From Humibacter sp. RRB41 (lineage in GTDB: Bacteria > Actinomycetota > Actinomycetes > Actinomycetales > Microbacteriaceae): DNA of 64,000 nt. Positions 34,150 to 41,452 of the stretch are shown here, in pieces; positions within the stretch are counted from its first letter, which is position 1; every line of letters begins with the position of its first letter. The stretch is taken from the NCBI RefSeq assembly GCF_022761015.1, contig NZ_JAKWJQ010000001.1, forward strand, positions 1 to 64,000, in the 5' to 3' direction. The position numbers were made by a program, and so were the translations under genes. The notes below the pieces were generated by a model. It was not told the DNA's origin. It made no database searches and saw only the letters and a list, made by a program, of their open reading frames with translations.

Positions 34150-34907
34150 TGCAAGACCTCGGGAACGTCTGTCACAGGAATGCGTCGACCCGTGAAGAAG
34201 GGGACCTCCTCGCGCACGTGCCTGCGGGCATCCGTGGCGCGAAGGTCGCGCATCATGTCGACGAGATCGACGAGGTGATCTGACTCCATCGGCAGAAGCC
34301 ATTCGTAGTCGCCGAGTGCGAAAGCGGCGACCGTGTTGGCCAACACCGAGCGGAACGCCGCACCCTTCCGGCCGTGGTCGGCGAGCATGCGGCTGCGCTC
34401 GGCGTCGGGGAGAAGATACCACTCGTAACTGCGCACGAAGGGGTACACGGTGAGCCACTCCCGCGGCTCGAGACCTCGCAGGAACGCGGGAACGTGGGCC
34501 TTGTTGAACTCGGCCGCTCGATGAACTCCCATCGCGTTCCAGGTCGGCAGCAGGTCGCGCAGCAGGGCGGTTCGCCGCAGACGGCGCAGCCCGGCCTGGA
34601 TATCTTCGGCGACGGGGCCGTGCAGCCAGACCATGAGATCGGCGTCGGCCTTCAGCGCTGAGACGTCGTAGAAGCCGCGCACCGTGACGCCGGATGCCTC
34701 GACCTCGTCGACTGCAGTCGCGAGGTCAGAGACTGCCAGGGCCGTGGCATCCGCGTCGAGCGCCAGCGGGCGTCGGGGATCGCGCCGCCACACTGCCCAC
34801 AGCGTGAAGCCGTCCGGCTGGGGCGATGCGTCGTGCTCGGGTTCGTGTGCTGTTGTGCTGGGGGCGGGAGATTCGGATGCCGCTTCGGCAGCCGCCGGGT
34901 GAGTCAT
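34146..34907 (-). CDS. hemQ: Coproheme decarboxylase HemQ/ChdC
   Basis: A 253-residue chlorite-dismutase-fold enzyme that oxidatively decarboxylates coproheme to haem b in Gram-positive bacteria. WAVWRRDPRRPLALD begins the domain after an acidic, Ser/Pro-rich N-terminus of about 30 residues. TVYPFVRSYEWYLL carries the tyrosine that becomes a radical in characterised enzymes, followed by LADHGRKGAAF with the proximal histidine. The presence of HemQ fixes the pathway as the coproporphyrin-dependent branch. It is the first gene of hemQ-hemH-hemC-hemD-idi. Confidence 0.94.
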   Translation of the reverse strand: MTHPAAAEAASESPAPSTTAHEPEHDASPQPDGFTLWAVWRRDPRRPLALDADATALAVSDLATAVDEVEASGVTVRGFYDVSALKADADLMVWLHGPVAEDIQAGLRRLRRTALLRDLLPTWNAMGVHRAAEFNKAHVPAFLRGLEPREWLTVYPFVRSYEWYLLPDAERSRMLADHGRKGAAFRSVLANTVAAFALGDYEWLLPMESDHLVDLVDMMRDLRATDARRHVREEVPFFTGRRIPVTDVPEVLQ

Positions 34908-35115
34908 GGCATCCAGTCTCCCCCGTTGCGCCCTGTCGGGCAAAAGCAGGGCGAACACCGTCTCTCGGGGCGCAGTCTCCCGGCCGTCGGGTGATGTACA
35001 CCGGCCGTACACCTCTGCACCCCTTGCGTCGGCGGCGTATTTGAACGCAAGCTGGACAAATCCGACGAAACCTCTGGGATGAACCGAATAAAAACGGACT
35101 TCGTGGTGTTGATAG

Positions 35116-35394
35116 ATGCAAATGTCTGAATCGTTGAAGAACTCCAGCCGTGTCGCGGAGCAGACCTCCACGAACACGACCACCCGTCGCAAGCGACCGA
35201 GCCGTGCGAAGGCGCGGCCCATCATGGATGCCCGTGCCAAGGTGATCTCTGCGTTCCCCTGGGCGCAGAATCTCTCCTACACGGAGCAGCAGCAGTTTGC
35301 CGACGAGCTCGCGCACCACCCCCGCGATCTGCCGAACGGGCAGCTCGAGGCGCTCATCCTCTCGTGGAAGCAGCGCTCGCGAAGCGTCGCGTAA
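35116..35394 (+). CDS. Small conserved hypothetical protein (92 aa)
   Basis: A Lys/Arg/Thr-rich N-terminus (about 35 residues) is followed by a compact helical-looking part: VISAFPWAQNLSYTEQQQFA and LPNGQLEALILSWKQ. I do not recognise the family. It is divergent from hemQ by about 208 bp and convergent with the DUF3618 gene. The start may be the ATG at 35116 or the one two codons later; no strong ribosome site is visible. It looks like a genuine gene because the reading frame has the usual GC-rich third positions and is conserved in style with other actinobacterial small genes, but this is a weak inference. Confidence 0.55.
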   Translation: MQMSESLKNSSRVAEQTSTNTTTRRKRPSRAKARPIMDARAKVISAFPWAQNLSYTEQQQFADELAHHPRDLPNGQLEALILSWKQRSRSVA

Positions 35395-35419
35395 GCGAGC
35401 CCGTTCGGCCCGCTTCAGC

Positions 35420-35701
35420 TCATCTGGAGCGGATGACCCGCACGGCCAGCCACACGGCTCCTGCGATCGCTGCCGCGACACCGGCGCCGACCGTCGCCAG
35501 GCCGATCGGATTCTCGCGTGCCGCGGTGCCGATGCGCTTCGGCACGTTGAGCTTGTCCTGCAGTGCATCCAGGGTCGATGCCAGTTGGGCCCGCGCGGCA
35601 GCGACGTCTGCCACCGGATCGGCCTTCTTCGTCGATTCGGTGTTCTTGACCGGCTCTGCTTTGTCGACCGGATCGGCATTCGCCGTCGGTTCAGTGGTCA
35701 T
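35420..35701 (-). CDS. DUF3618 family protein
   Basis: A 93-residue protein with a charged Asp/Lys/Glu/Thr N-terminus, the central helix AARAQLASTLDALQDKLN that marks DUF3618, and one C-terminal membrane helix (TVGAGVAAAIAGAVWLAVRV). Its function is not known. It is the last of three small genes running 36571 to 35420, and overlaps the holin-like gene by 11 bp. Confidence 0.85.
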   Translation of the reverse strand: MTTEPTANADPVDKAEPVKNTESTKKADPVADVAAARAQLASTLDALQDKLNVPKRIGTAARENPIGLATVGAGVAAAIAGAVWLAVRVIRSR

Positions 35702-36104
35702 AGTCGCCCAGCCCCTTCACCGCGTTCACATCCTGCTTGACACTCTCGATGGTCTCGGTCGGAGCAGGCGGCATCCCTCGTTTGAAGACCAGCACACCGA
35801 CCAGACCGAAGACTGCGGCCAGAATCAGCAGCCCGCCCGCGACGATCAGCGCCGCGGCCCATCCTGGCAGCGCCACCGCAATGCCGAGCACGGCAGCCGC
35901 GACGAGGACGCCGAGCATGAAGAACAGCAGTATTCCAGCGACGAGGAAGAGTCCGATGCCGATTCCTGCATTGATCGCCTTGCGTACCAGCTCGGCCTTG
36001 AGCTGCGCCAACTCGGCCTTGAGCAGCGCGACCACGAGACCGGGCAACTCCCGCAGCAGCTGAATCAGCGAGCGCTTGTCGCGCGGCTGCGTGCCGTCGG
36101 CCAT
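35691..36104 (-). CDS. Phage-holin-superfamily membrane protein (DUF1469 type)
   Basis: A 137-residue protein with an amphipathic N-terminal helix (LIQLLRELPGLVVALLKAELAQLKAELVRK cut into RxxELxxL-like repeats) and two membrane helices. This matches the holin superfamily 6 / DUF1469 group, which is common in actinobacterial genomes and not a sign of a prophage. Its start codon overlaps the stop of the preceding gene by one base. Confidence 0.8.
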   Translation of the reverse strand: MADGTQPRDKRSLIQLLRELPGLVVALLKAELAQLKAELVRKAINAGIGIGLFLVAGILLFFMLGVLVAAAVLGIAVALPGWAAALIVAGGLLILAAVFGLVGVLVFKRGMPPAPTETIESVKQDVNAVKGLGDYDH

Positions 36105-36571
36105 CAGGATGCCTGCCCATCCGATCCGGCAGACCCGCGCCGCGGAGTGCTCGACTTCGACGATGATGTCGACGACTTGTTCGCGGCAGTCTTACTTCCG
36201 CTCGAGGTCTTCGCCGCAGTCGTCTTCGCGGCTGACGCTTTCGGGCCCGAGGCTTTGGTGCTGGAAGTCTTCGCTCCCGACGCCTTGCTGGCGGGGGATT
36301 TCGCGGCCGACGTCGCGGAAGAGTCGGAAGTCGACTTCGTCCCGCCCGACCGCGTCACCGCTCGCTTGACGCCCTCGGTCACCACGGTGCCGAGATCGCC
36401 GATGCGATCGGCCGCATAGTCCTGAGCGTTGTGCACCTGCTTCTGCACTGCTGGAGAATCCCACACGCGAAGCGCTGCGGATTTGATCTGCTCGTACCTG
36501 CGTCGTCCGGCGCGAGTACCGAGAACATACCCGACCCCCAGTCCGACGACGAAGAGAACTTTGCCTTTCAT
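36104..36571 (-). CDS. YtxH-like membrane-anchored protein with histone-H1-like tail
   Basis: A 155-residue protein. The N-terminal VLFVVGLGVGYVLGTRAGRR is the single membrane segment and basic loop of YtxH-like proteins. From residue 75 on the sequence is almost only Lys, Ala, Ser, Thr and Gly, with KAS/AKT repeats like a histone H1 tail. Such tails can bind nucleic acid or teichoic-acid-like polymers, but that is inferred only. It is the first of the three small genes between hemY and hemQ. Confidence 0.75.
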   Translation of the reverse strand: MKGKVLFVVGLGVGYVLGTRAGRRRYEQIKSAALRVWDSPAVQKQVHNAQDYAADRIGDLGTVVTEGVKRAVTRSGGTKSTSDSSATSAAKSPASKASGAKTSSTKASGPKASAAKTTAAKTSSGSKTAANKSSTSSSKSSTPRRGSAGSDGQAS

Positions 36572-36594
36572 GGTGCCCCCGCCCCTCGCTGCGT

Positions 36595-38220
36595 TCAGTC
36601 TTTGTCGGTCAGCATCTTCCAGCGTAGTGCCCGGATGCGCTCGGCTGCCTTACGGGCATCCGGTACCACCGAGGCCAGCCCGGTGCCCGTGATCCACGAC
36701 CCGGTGACTTCGAGTCCGTCCACCTTTCCGACGGCCCCGCGCACCGCGTCGATACGCTCCCGCTCCCCCTCTGCGGCAACCGGAAGGCTGTTGATCCAGC
36801 GCACCACGTCCGACGCGACGACACTAGATTCCGAAATCGGAATATTCAAGAGGGTTGACACATCGGCGAGTGCGCGCGAACGGATGCCGGCGGCATCCAA
36901 CCCCTCCAGCGGACTCGGCGACCCCGCCCTGCCGTACGACAGCCGCAGCACGTGCCGTCCGGCCGGGAGCTGTTCGGCGACCCACGGCCACTTCGCCGTC
37001 ACGTGGGTCAGAGCCTTCGCCGCGACCTGCGCCTCCGGCACGGTCTCGGCGACGAGTATGCCGGTGCCGCGTGGCGCGGCGTCGAGCCGATCGTCGTCGA
37101 CGACCAGCGTGACGATGTCGACGGGCGACGCCTGAGGCCACCCGAGATCCGCGAGCGGCGCCAGTGACTCGGATGCCTGTCCCAGCAACCGCAGCGCGGC
37201 ATCCGCCGGCACGGCCAGCAGCACCTCGTCGGCGTCGAGCACCCTGCCGTCGGAGAGGCGAACCCGCCAGCGGCCAGGACGCCGCGGTGCTGCGGCGGCG
37301 TCATCCTCCGCGCCGAAGACCTCGTCGATCGACGCGGCGATCTGTGCTTCGACGCTCGCGTCGGCTGCCGTCGCGCCGTCGTCGGTGGGTGAAGCCTGGT
37401 CAGCCGACGCATCCTCGGCATCGACCTCACCTGCAGGGCGCAACGCGACCACGCTCGCACCGGTGAGCATCACGGCGCCACGTGCGACGGCATCCTCGAC
37501 CAGCGCGTCGATCAGTCTCGCCATTCCGCCGACGACGCCGCCGACTGCCGAGCCTGCCTTCGCCGACCCTCGAAGCATCGAAACGCCTCCTGAGAGCGAG
37601 CCCGCCTTGGTCATCGCCTCGTTCAGCCCGGGGGCCGCAACCGTCACATCGATGTCGTACGGCGAGGCGGAGTAGACCCCGGTCGTCACGGGGGCGACGA
37701 GGCTCTCCAGCACGGCACGCCCCATTCGTCTGCGCACGAGCTTGCCGAGATTGCGCTCCTTGCCGATCTTGAGCACGGGCACCAACCGGTCGAGGTAGGC
37801 ACGGAACGCCCCTCCCCACCCGACGGCGGCGATGACGTCCTCGGCCAGCGGCGTGCTCGGAATGCCCAGAATGCCCGCCTTCGGTGTCGGCACGGCGCGT
37901 CCCGGCAGCTGGAGCCACGCTCCCGCGGCCAGCGGCGTCACGACCTCGTCGGTGAGGCCGAGCTCGTCGAGCAGTGCGGCCACGTGCCCGCCGCGAGTTG
38001 CGAAGCTCTCCGCGCCGGCATCCAGTCGGATGCCAGCGAGCTCGTGCCGCGCGACGCTCCCGCCGAGCTCGCTGCAGCTTTCGACCACGGTGGCTTCGAA
38101 CCCGGGGCGTGCGATCTCCCGCGCCGCCACCAGCCCGGCAGCACCGCCGCCGATCACGACGACACGGGTCGGATTCTCGACCGCGAGCCGTGCGAGATCG
38201 CTCTCTGCAGGCTCGCTCAT
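36595..38220 (-). CDS. hemY: Coproporphyrinogen III oxidase / protoporphyrinogen oxidase (HemY/CgoX)
   Basis: An FAD enzyme of 541 residues. [21 protein letters not shown] binds FAD, followed by [37 protein letters not shown]-like motifs close it ([21 protein letters not shown]). In HemQ bacteria it oxidises coproporphyrinogen III to coproporphyrin III. Common HemY proteins are about 450-480 residues. Here an Asp/Ala-rich, disordered-looking insert of about 50 residues sits near residues 260-312 between two Rossmann strands. The ATG overlaps the hemE stop by 4 bp. Confidence 0.93.
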   Translation of the reverse strand: MSEPAESDLARLAVENPTRVVVIGGGAAGLVAAREIARPGFEATVVESCSELGGSVARHELAGIRLDAGAESFATRGGHVAALLDELGLTDEVVTPLAAGAWLQLPGRAVPTPKAGILGIPSTPLAEDVIAAVGWGGAFRAYLDRLVPVLKIGKERNLGKLVRRRMGRAVLESLVAPVTTGVYSASPYDIDVTVAAPGLNEAMTKAGSLSGGVSMLRGSAKAGSAVGGVVGGMARLIDALVEDAVARGAVMLTGASVVALRPAGEVDAEDASADQASPTDDGATAADASVEAQIAASIDEVFGAEDDAAAAPRRPGRWRVRLSDGRVLDADEVLLAVPADAALRLLGQASESLAPLADLGWPQASPVDIVTLVVDDDRLDAAPRGTGILVAETVPEAQVAAKALTHVTAKWPWVAEQLPAGRHVLRLSYGRAGSPSPLEGLDAAGIRSRALADVSTLLNIPISESSVVASDVVRWINSLPVAAEGERERIDAVRGAVGKVDGLEVTGSWITGTGLASVVPDARKAAERIRALRWKMLTDKD

Positions 38221-39431
38221 GCCGGAAGCCCGTGCACCAGGTCGACGATGCGGGTGAGAACGGTGGGATCCGTCTCGGGCGGCACTCCGTGACCAAGGTT
38301 CACGACGTGCGACGGTGCGCTGCGACCGCGCTCCACCACGTCGCGCACGTGGGCCTCGATGACCGGCCATGGGGCATCCAGATAGGCGGGATCGATGTTG
38401 CCCTGCAGCGGCACGATGTTGCCGAGCCGTCTGCTGGCCTCGTCGAGCGGCATCCGGTAATCGACGCCAACGACATCGGTGCCGATGTCGTGCATGGCTC
38501 TCAGCAGCTCGCCGGTGCCCACACCGAAGTGCACGATCGGCACGTTGCGCTCCACCGGCGTGGACGAGAGCGGGTCGGATGCCCGTTCCGGGTCGGGATA
38601 CGCAAGGTCCCGCACGTGCGAAAGGGCCCTCGCCGACGCAGGGGCCACGTGCCGTGTGTAGTCCTCCAGCGACAGTGCACCGGCCCACGAGTCGAACAGT
38701 TGCGCCGCGCTCGCACCGGCCAGCACCTGCTCACGCAGGAACGTTCCGGTGATGTCGGCGGCCCAGGTCATGAGGGCGTGCCAGGCATCAGGATCTGCGT
38801 GCATGAGCGCGCGTGCGCGGATGTGATCCTTCGACGGCCCGCCCTCCACGAGATAGGCGGCGAGCGTGAACGGCGCACCTGCGAACCCGATAAGTGGAGT
38901 GCCGCCCAGCTCGTCGAGTTCCTCGACGGTGCGCCGGACTCCCTCGGCGATCGGTGCGAGAGCGCTCGGGTCGAGAGCCGGCAGCGCTGCTACGTCGGCG
39001 GCCGTTCGCACCGGGGCGCGGAGCACGGGCCCCTTGCCCGGGACGATGTCGACGTCCACTCCGGCGAGCTTGAGCGGCACGACGATGTCGCTGAAGAAGA
39101 TGGCCGCATCGACGTGGTGCCTGCGCACCGGCTGCAGCGTGATCTCGCTGGAGAGCGCGGGGTCGAGGCAGGCATCCAGCATGGCTGTGCTCACGCGCAG
39201 CTCACGGTATTCGGGGAGTGACCGACCCGCCTGCCGCATGAACCACACCGGCAGCACGTCGGGCCTCCGCCCCGAGTACGCGGTGATCAGCGGCGAGCGG
39301 GAGGTGCGGCCGTCGACGAGCGGATGCTGCGCCGCGAGTCCGCCGCGCGCCTCCCCTGCCGAATCGGATCGGGTGGCTGCGGGTCGGGCGTCCGGCTGCG
39401 CGGGGGTGAAAGTCACGCCTTGAATTCTCAC
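38217..39431 (-). CDS. hemE: Uroporphyrinogen decarboxylase
   Basis: A 404-residue enzyme decarboxylating uroporphyrinogen III to coproporphyrinogen [18 protein letters not shown] near residue 63, [38 protein letters not shown] and [14 protein letters not shown] are hallmark motifs. The N-terminal 45 residues before HPLVDGR are not conserved and look disordered. Start GTG at 39431; a second GTG at 39416 would remove five residues and cannot be excluded. It begins the hemE-hemY pair. Confidence 0.94.
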   Translation of the reverse strand: MRIQGVTFTPAQPDARPAATRSDSAGEARGGLAAQHPLVDGRTSRSPLITAYSGRRPDVLPVWFMRQAGRSLPEYRELRVSTAMLDACLDPALSSEITLQPVRRHHVDAAIFFSDIVVPLKLAGVDVDIVPGKGPVLRAPVRTAADVAALPALDPSALAPIAEGVRRTVEELDELGGTPLIGFAGAPFTLAAYLVEGGPSKDHIRARALMHADPDAWHALMTWAADITGTFLREQVLAGASAAQLFDSWAGALSLEDYTRHVAPASARALSHVRDLAYPDPERASDPLSSTPVERNVPIVHFGVGTGELLRAMHDIGTDVVGVDYRMPLDEASRRLGNIVPLQGNIDPAYLDAPWPVIEAHVRDVVERGRSAPSHVVNLGHGVPPETDPTVLTRIVDLVHGLPA

Positions 39432-39486
39432 ACCTGCACCTGAACGGCTGGGTGCGGCGACTTCGTCGGTGCGCTTGCAGTCGCAG

Positions 39487-39834
39487 TTACGCCCGGCCGA
39501 AGTCGTCTTCGAGCCGGGCGATGTCGTCTTCTCCGAGGTAGTCGCCCAACTGGACCTCGATGATGATCAAAGTCTCGTCTTGTTCATTCACGATGCGATG
39601 AGGCTGCTCGACGGCGATGGAGATGGTCTCTCCGACGCGAGCAATGACGGTGGCCCCGTCGATGACCGAAGAGGCAGCGCCCGCCACGACGGTCCACACT
39701 TCGGCTCGGTGCTGGTGCGTCTGGTACGAGAGGCGCGAGTGCGGCTTGACCTCGATGCGCTTGACCTTGAACCCGTCGCCTTCGTCGAGGATCGTCCAGG
39801 TTCCCCATGGTCGCTCTTCACGCTCTCCGATCAC
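39487..39834 (-). CDS. Cupin, mannose-6-phosphate isomerase type II-like
   Basis: A single-domain cupin of 115 residues. [21 protein letters not shown], the [21 protein letters not shown] metal site and [11 protein letters not shown] fit the C-terminal isomerase module of GDP-mannose pyrophosphorylase/phosphomannose isomerase proteins. Alone it could isomerise mannose-6-phosphate or serve a related task. GTG start at 39834 with AAAGGAGT upstream is clear. Confidence 0.82.
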   Translation of the reverse strand: MIGEREERPWGTWTILDEGDGFKVKRIEVKPHSRLSYQTHQHRAEVWTVVAGAASSVIDGATVIARVGETISIAVEQPHRIVNEQDETLIIIEVQLGDYLGEDDIARLEDDFGRA

Positions 39835-39862
39835 CTGGACTCCTTTGCACGGTCGGATTCGA

Positions 39863-40654
39863 TCACCCTACGGGCGCGCAGACAGCTATTCGTCGGAGCG
39901 CCGCATCGATTCGTTCGTATCGCTCGGTCGCCCAGCCTTGAGCGTCATAAACCGCTCGGAGGAGAAGAGAGTCGCCAATTCGGTCTGCGGTGCCGATCAG
40001 TCCGCCCAGATCGCCCGTGCCCAAACCGCCCATGTAAGCGTCGAGCGCCAGCCGACGCTTGGTCTCCACATCCGCGACATCGAACGCGGTCAAGGACGTG
40101 CCGGTCCCGATCACGCGGCCTGACCCCACTTCTCGGTTGCCCGCATCCTCTGAGACAAGACGTAGACCAGCCCGCACGTCAGGGGCAGCGAGCCGAGCGC
40201 CCCACACGCCGCCGCGGATGATACTGCCGCGGGCCGCCACCCTTACGGCATAGCCGATCGCGACGTGATCGGGATGTCCAGTCAATCCATCCGCGCCCAC
40301 GGTGAAGACGGCCCACGGATCATGCTCTTCCAATCGGCGACGCACAGCACCCTGCAGTCGTAGGGGGTCGGCCCGGGAGACCAACGGACGGCCCGGAGCA
40401 TCTGTCCACTCCGCGCCCGGCTCCAGCCATTCCCACGAGCTCACCCCGAGGATGTCCAACGCGCGCTCGTACTTCTCCAACCGGCGCCGGCGAGCCCGCT
40501 CCAGGTCACGTGTCTCCGCCAGTTCTCCGGCCTCGCCCGCCGTCGCCACAATCGCGACGACCTTGAATCCCTCGGCGGTCAGTTGCGCGACGCGGCCGGA
40601 ATTCGCGAAGGACTCATCGTCCGGATGCGCATGAATCAGCAAGACCGAATCCAC
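39863..40654 (-). CDS. PIG-L (LmbE-like) deacetylase
   Basis: A 263-residue enzyme with the zinc motif HAHPDDE at residues 8-14 and the second metal site GHPDHVAIG. LmbE/PIG-L proteins deacetylate N-acetylglucosaminyl groups, for example in mycothiol synthesis (MshB) or conjugate release (Mca). This one is shorter than typical MshB and without further context the substrate is open. It reads towards the cupin gene. Confidence 0.85.
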   Translation of the reverse strand: MDSVLLIHAHPDDESFANSGRVAQLTAEGFKVVAIVATAGEAGELAETRDLERARRRRLEKYERALDILGVSSWEWLEPGAEWTDAPGRPLVSRADPLRLQGAVRRRLEEHDPWAVFTVGADGLTGHPDHVAIGYAVRVAARGSIIRGGVWGARLAAPDVRAGLRLVSEDAGNREVGSGRVIGTGTSLTAFDVADVETKRRLALDAYMGGLGTGDLGGLIGTADRIGDSLLLRAVYDAQGWATERYERIDAALRRIAVCAPVG

Positions 40655-40698
40655 CGCGCCACCGTATCAATCAGCCACAGCTCACTAGGCTCGCAAAA

Positions 40699-41434
40699 GT
40701 GGCCGGCCCGATGCACTTCGATCGTGTGGCGACCGGTTATGCGGCCGCGCGACCGCCGTATCCACCAGAGCTCTGGCGCGATGTCCTTGCGACCGGACTC
40801 GTCGGTCCCGGTCACCGCGCTCTCGAGCTCGGCGCCGGCAGTGGAGAGGCGACGGGCGAGCTCATCGCTCGGGGAATGGATGTTGTCGCGGTCGAACCTG
40901 GGACGAATCTCGCGGCAGCACTTCATGAGCGGTTCCCGAAGGCCACGATCATCCGTTCGCGCGGAAGACATCCGTCCCGCCAGCGCCACGTTCGATCTGG
41001 CGGTCGCCGCAACCTCGATGCACTGGATGGATCTCGACATCATCCTGCCGATCATCCACCGCTCGTTGACTGCTGACGGGCGTCTGCTGGTGTGGCGCAA
41101 CGTGTTCGGCGATGCTGCAGCAGAGGTCACGCCGTTCCGTCTGGAGATCGAGCGCATCGTCCAGCGCCGCGGCATCCCGCGAGCAGGAAGGCCCGAGGAC
41201 GCCGACGCGACTGTGAAGAAGATCACCGATTCCGGACTCTTCACCATCGAACGGCTCCGGCATTACCGCTGGACCATCGATCTGACAACGGAACAGGTGC
41301 GTGCTCTGTTCGGCACGTTCAGCGACTGGACGCCGAAGGAGGTCGATCGGGCGGCATCCGCGGTCGATGCACGCGGCGGAGCCGTCTCGGAGAGCTACAC
41401 ATCGTGGCTCATCGCCGCTTCGCCGTCACCCTGA
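40699..41434 (+). pseudogene. Class I SAM-dependent methyltransferase, frameshifted
   Basis: Two frames together encode one methyltransferase. The first (from 40699, ATG at 40711) gives DRVATGYAAARPPYPPELWR and the SAM motif ALELGAGSGEATGELIARG, then AVEPGTNLAAALHERFP. About base 40958 the homology moves to the next frame, giving RAEDIRPASATFDLAVAATS with the HWMDLD box and a coherent C-terminus to 41434. A single extra base in the CGCGCGG run at about 40958-40963 would explain it. It may be a real pseudogene or a base-call error; nothing else in the gene is damaged. Confidence 0.75.
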
Positions 41435-41452
41435 CGTCTCGGGCCTCCTGAT

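Noticed and set aside
31599-34278. Several 250-430-codon frames opposite hemD, hemC and hemH
   Set aside because: They are complementary to strongly supported genes, with low-complexity Arg/Gly/His-rich translations.
34980-35010. TGTAC-N7-GTACA element upstream of hemQ
   Set aside because: Only five-base arms with a non-matching centre, which is expected by chance in a promoter of this size; kept out of the feature list.
35691-36104. Prophage holin
   Set aside because: No other phage genes are nearby; the family is a common chromosomal membrane-protein group.
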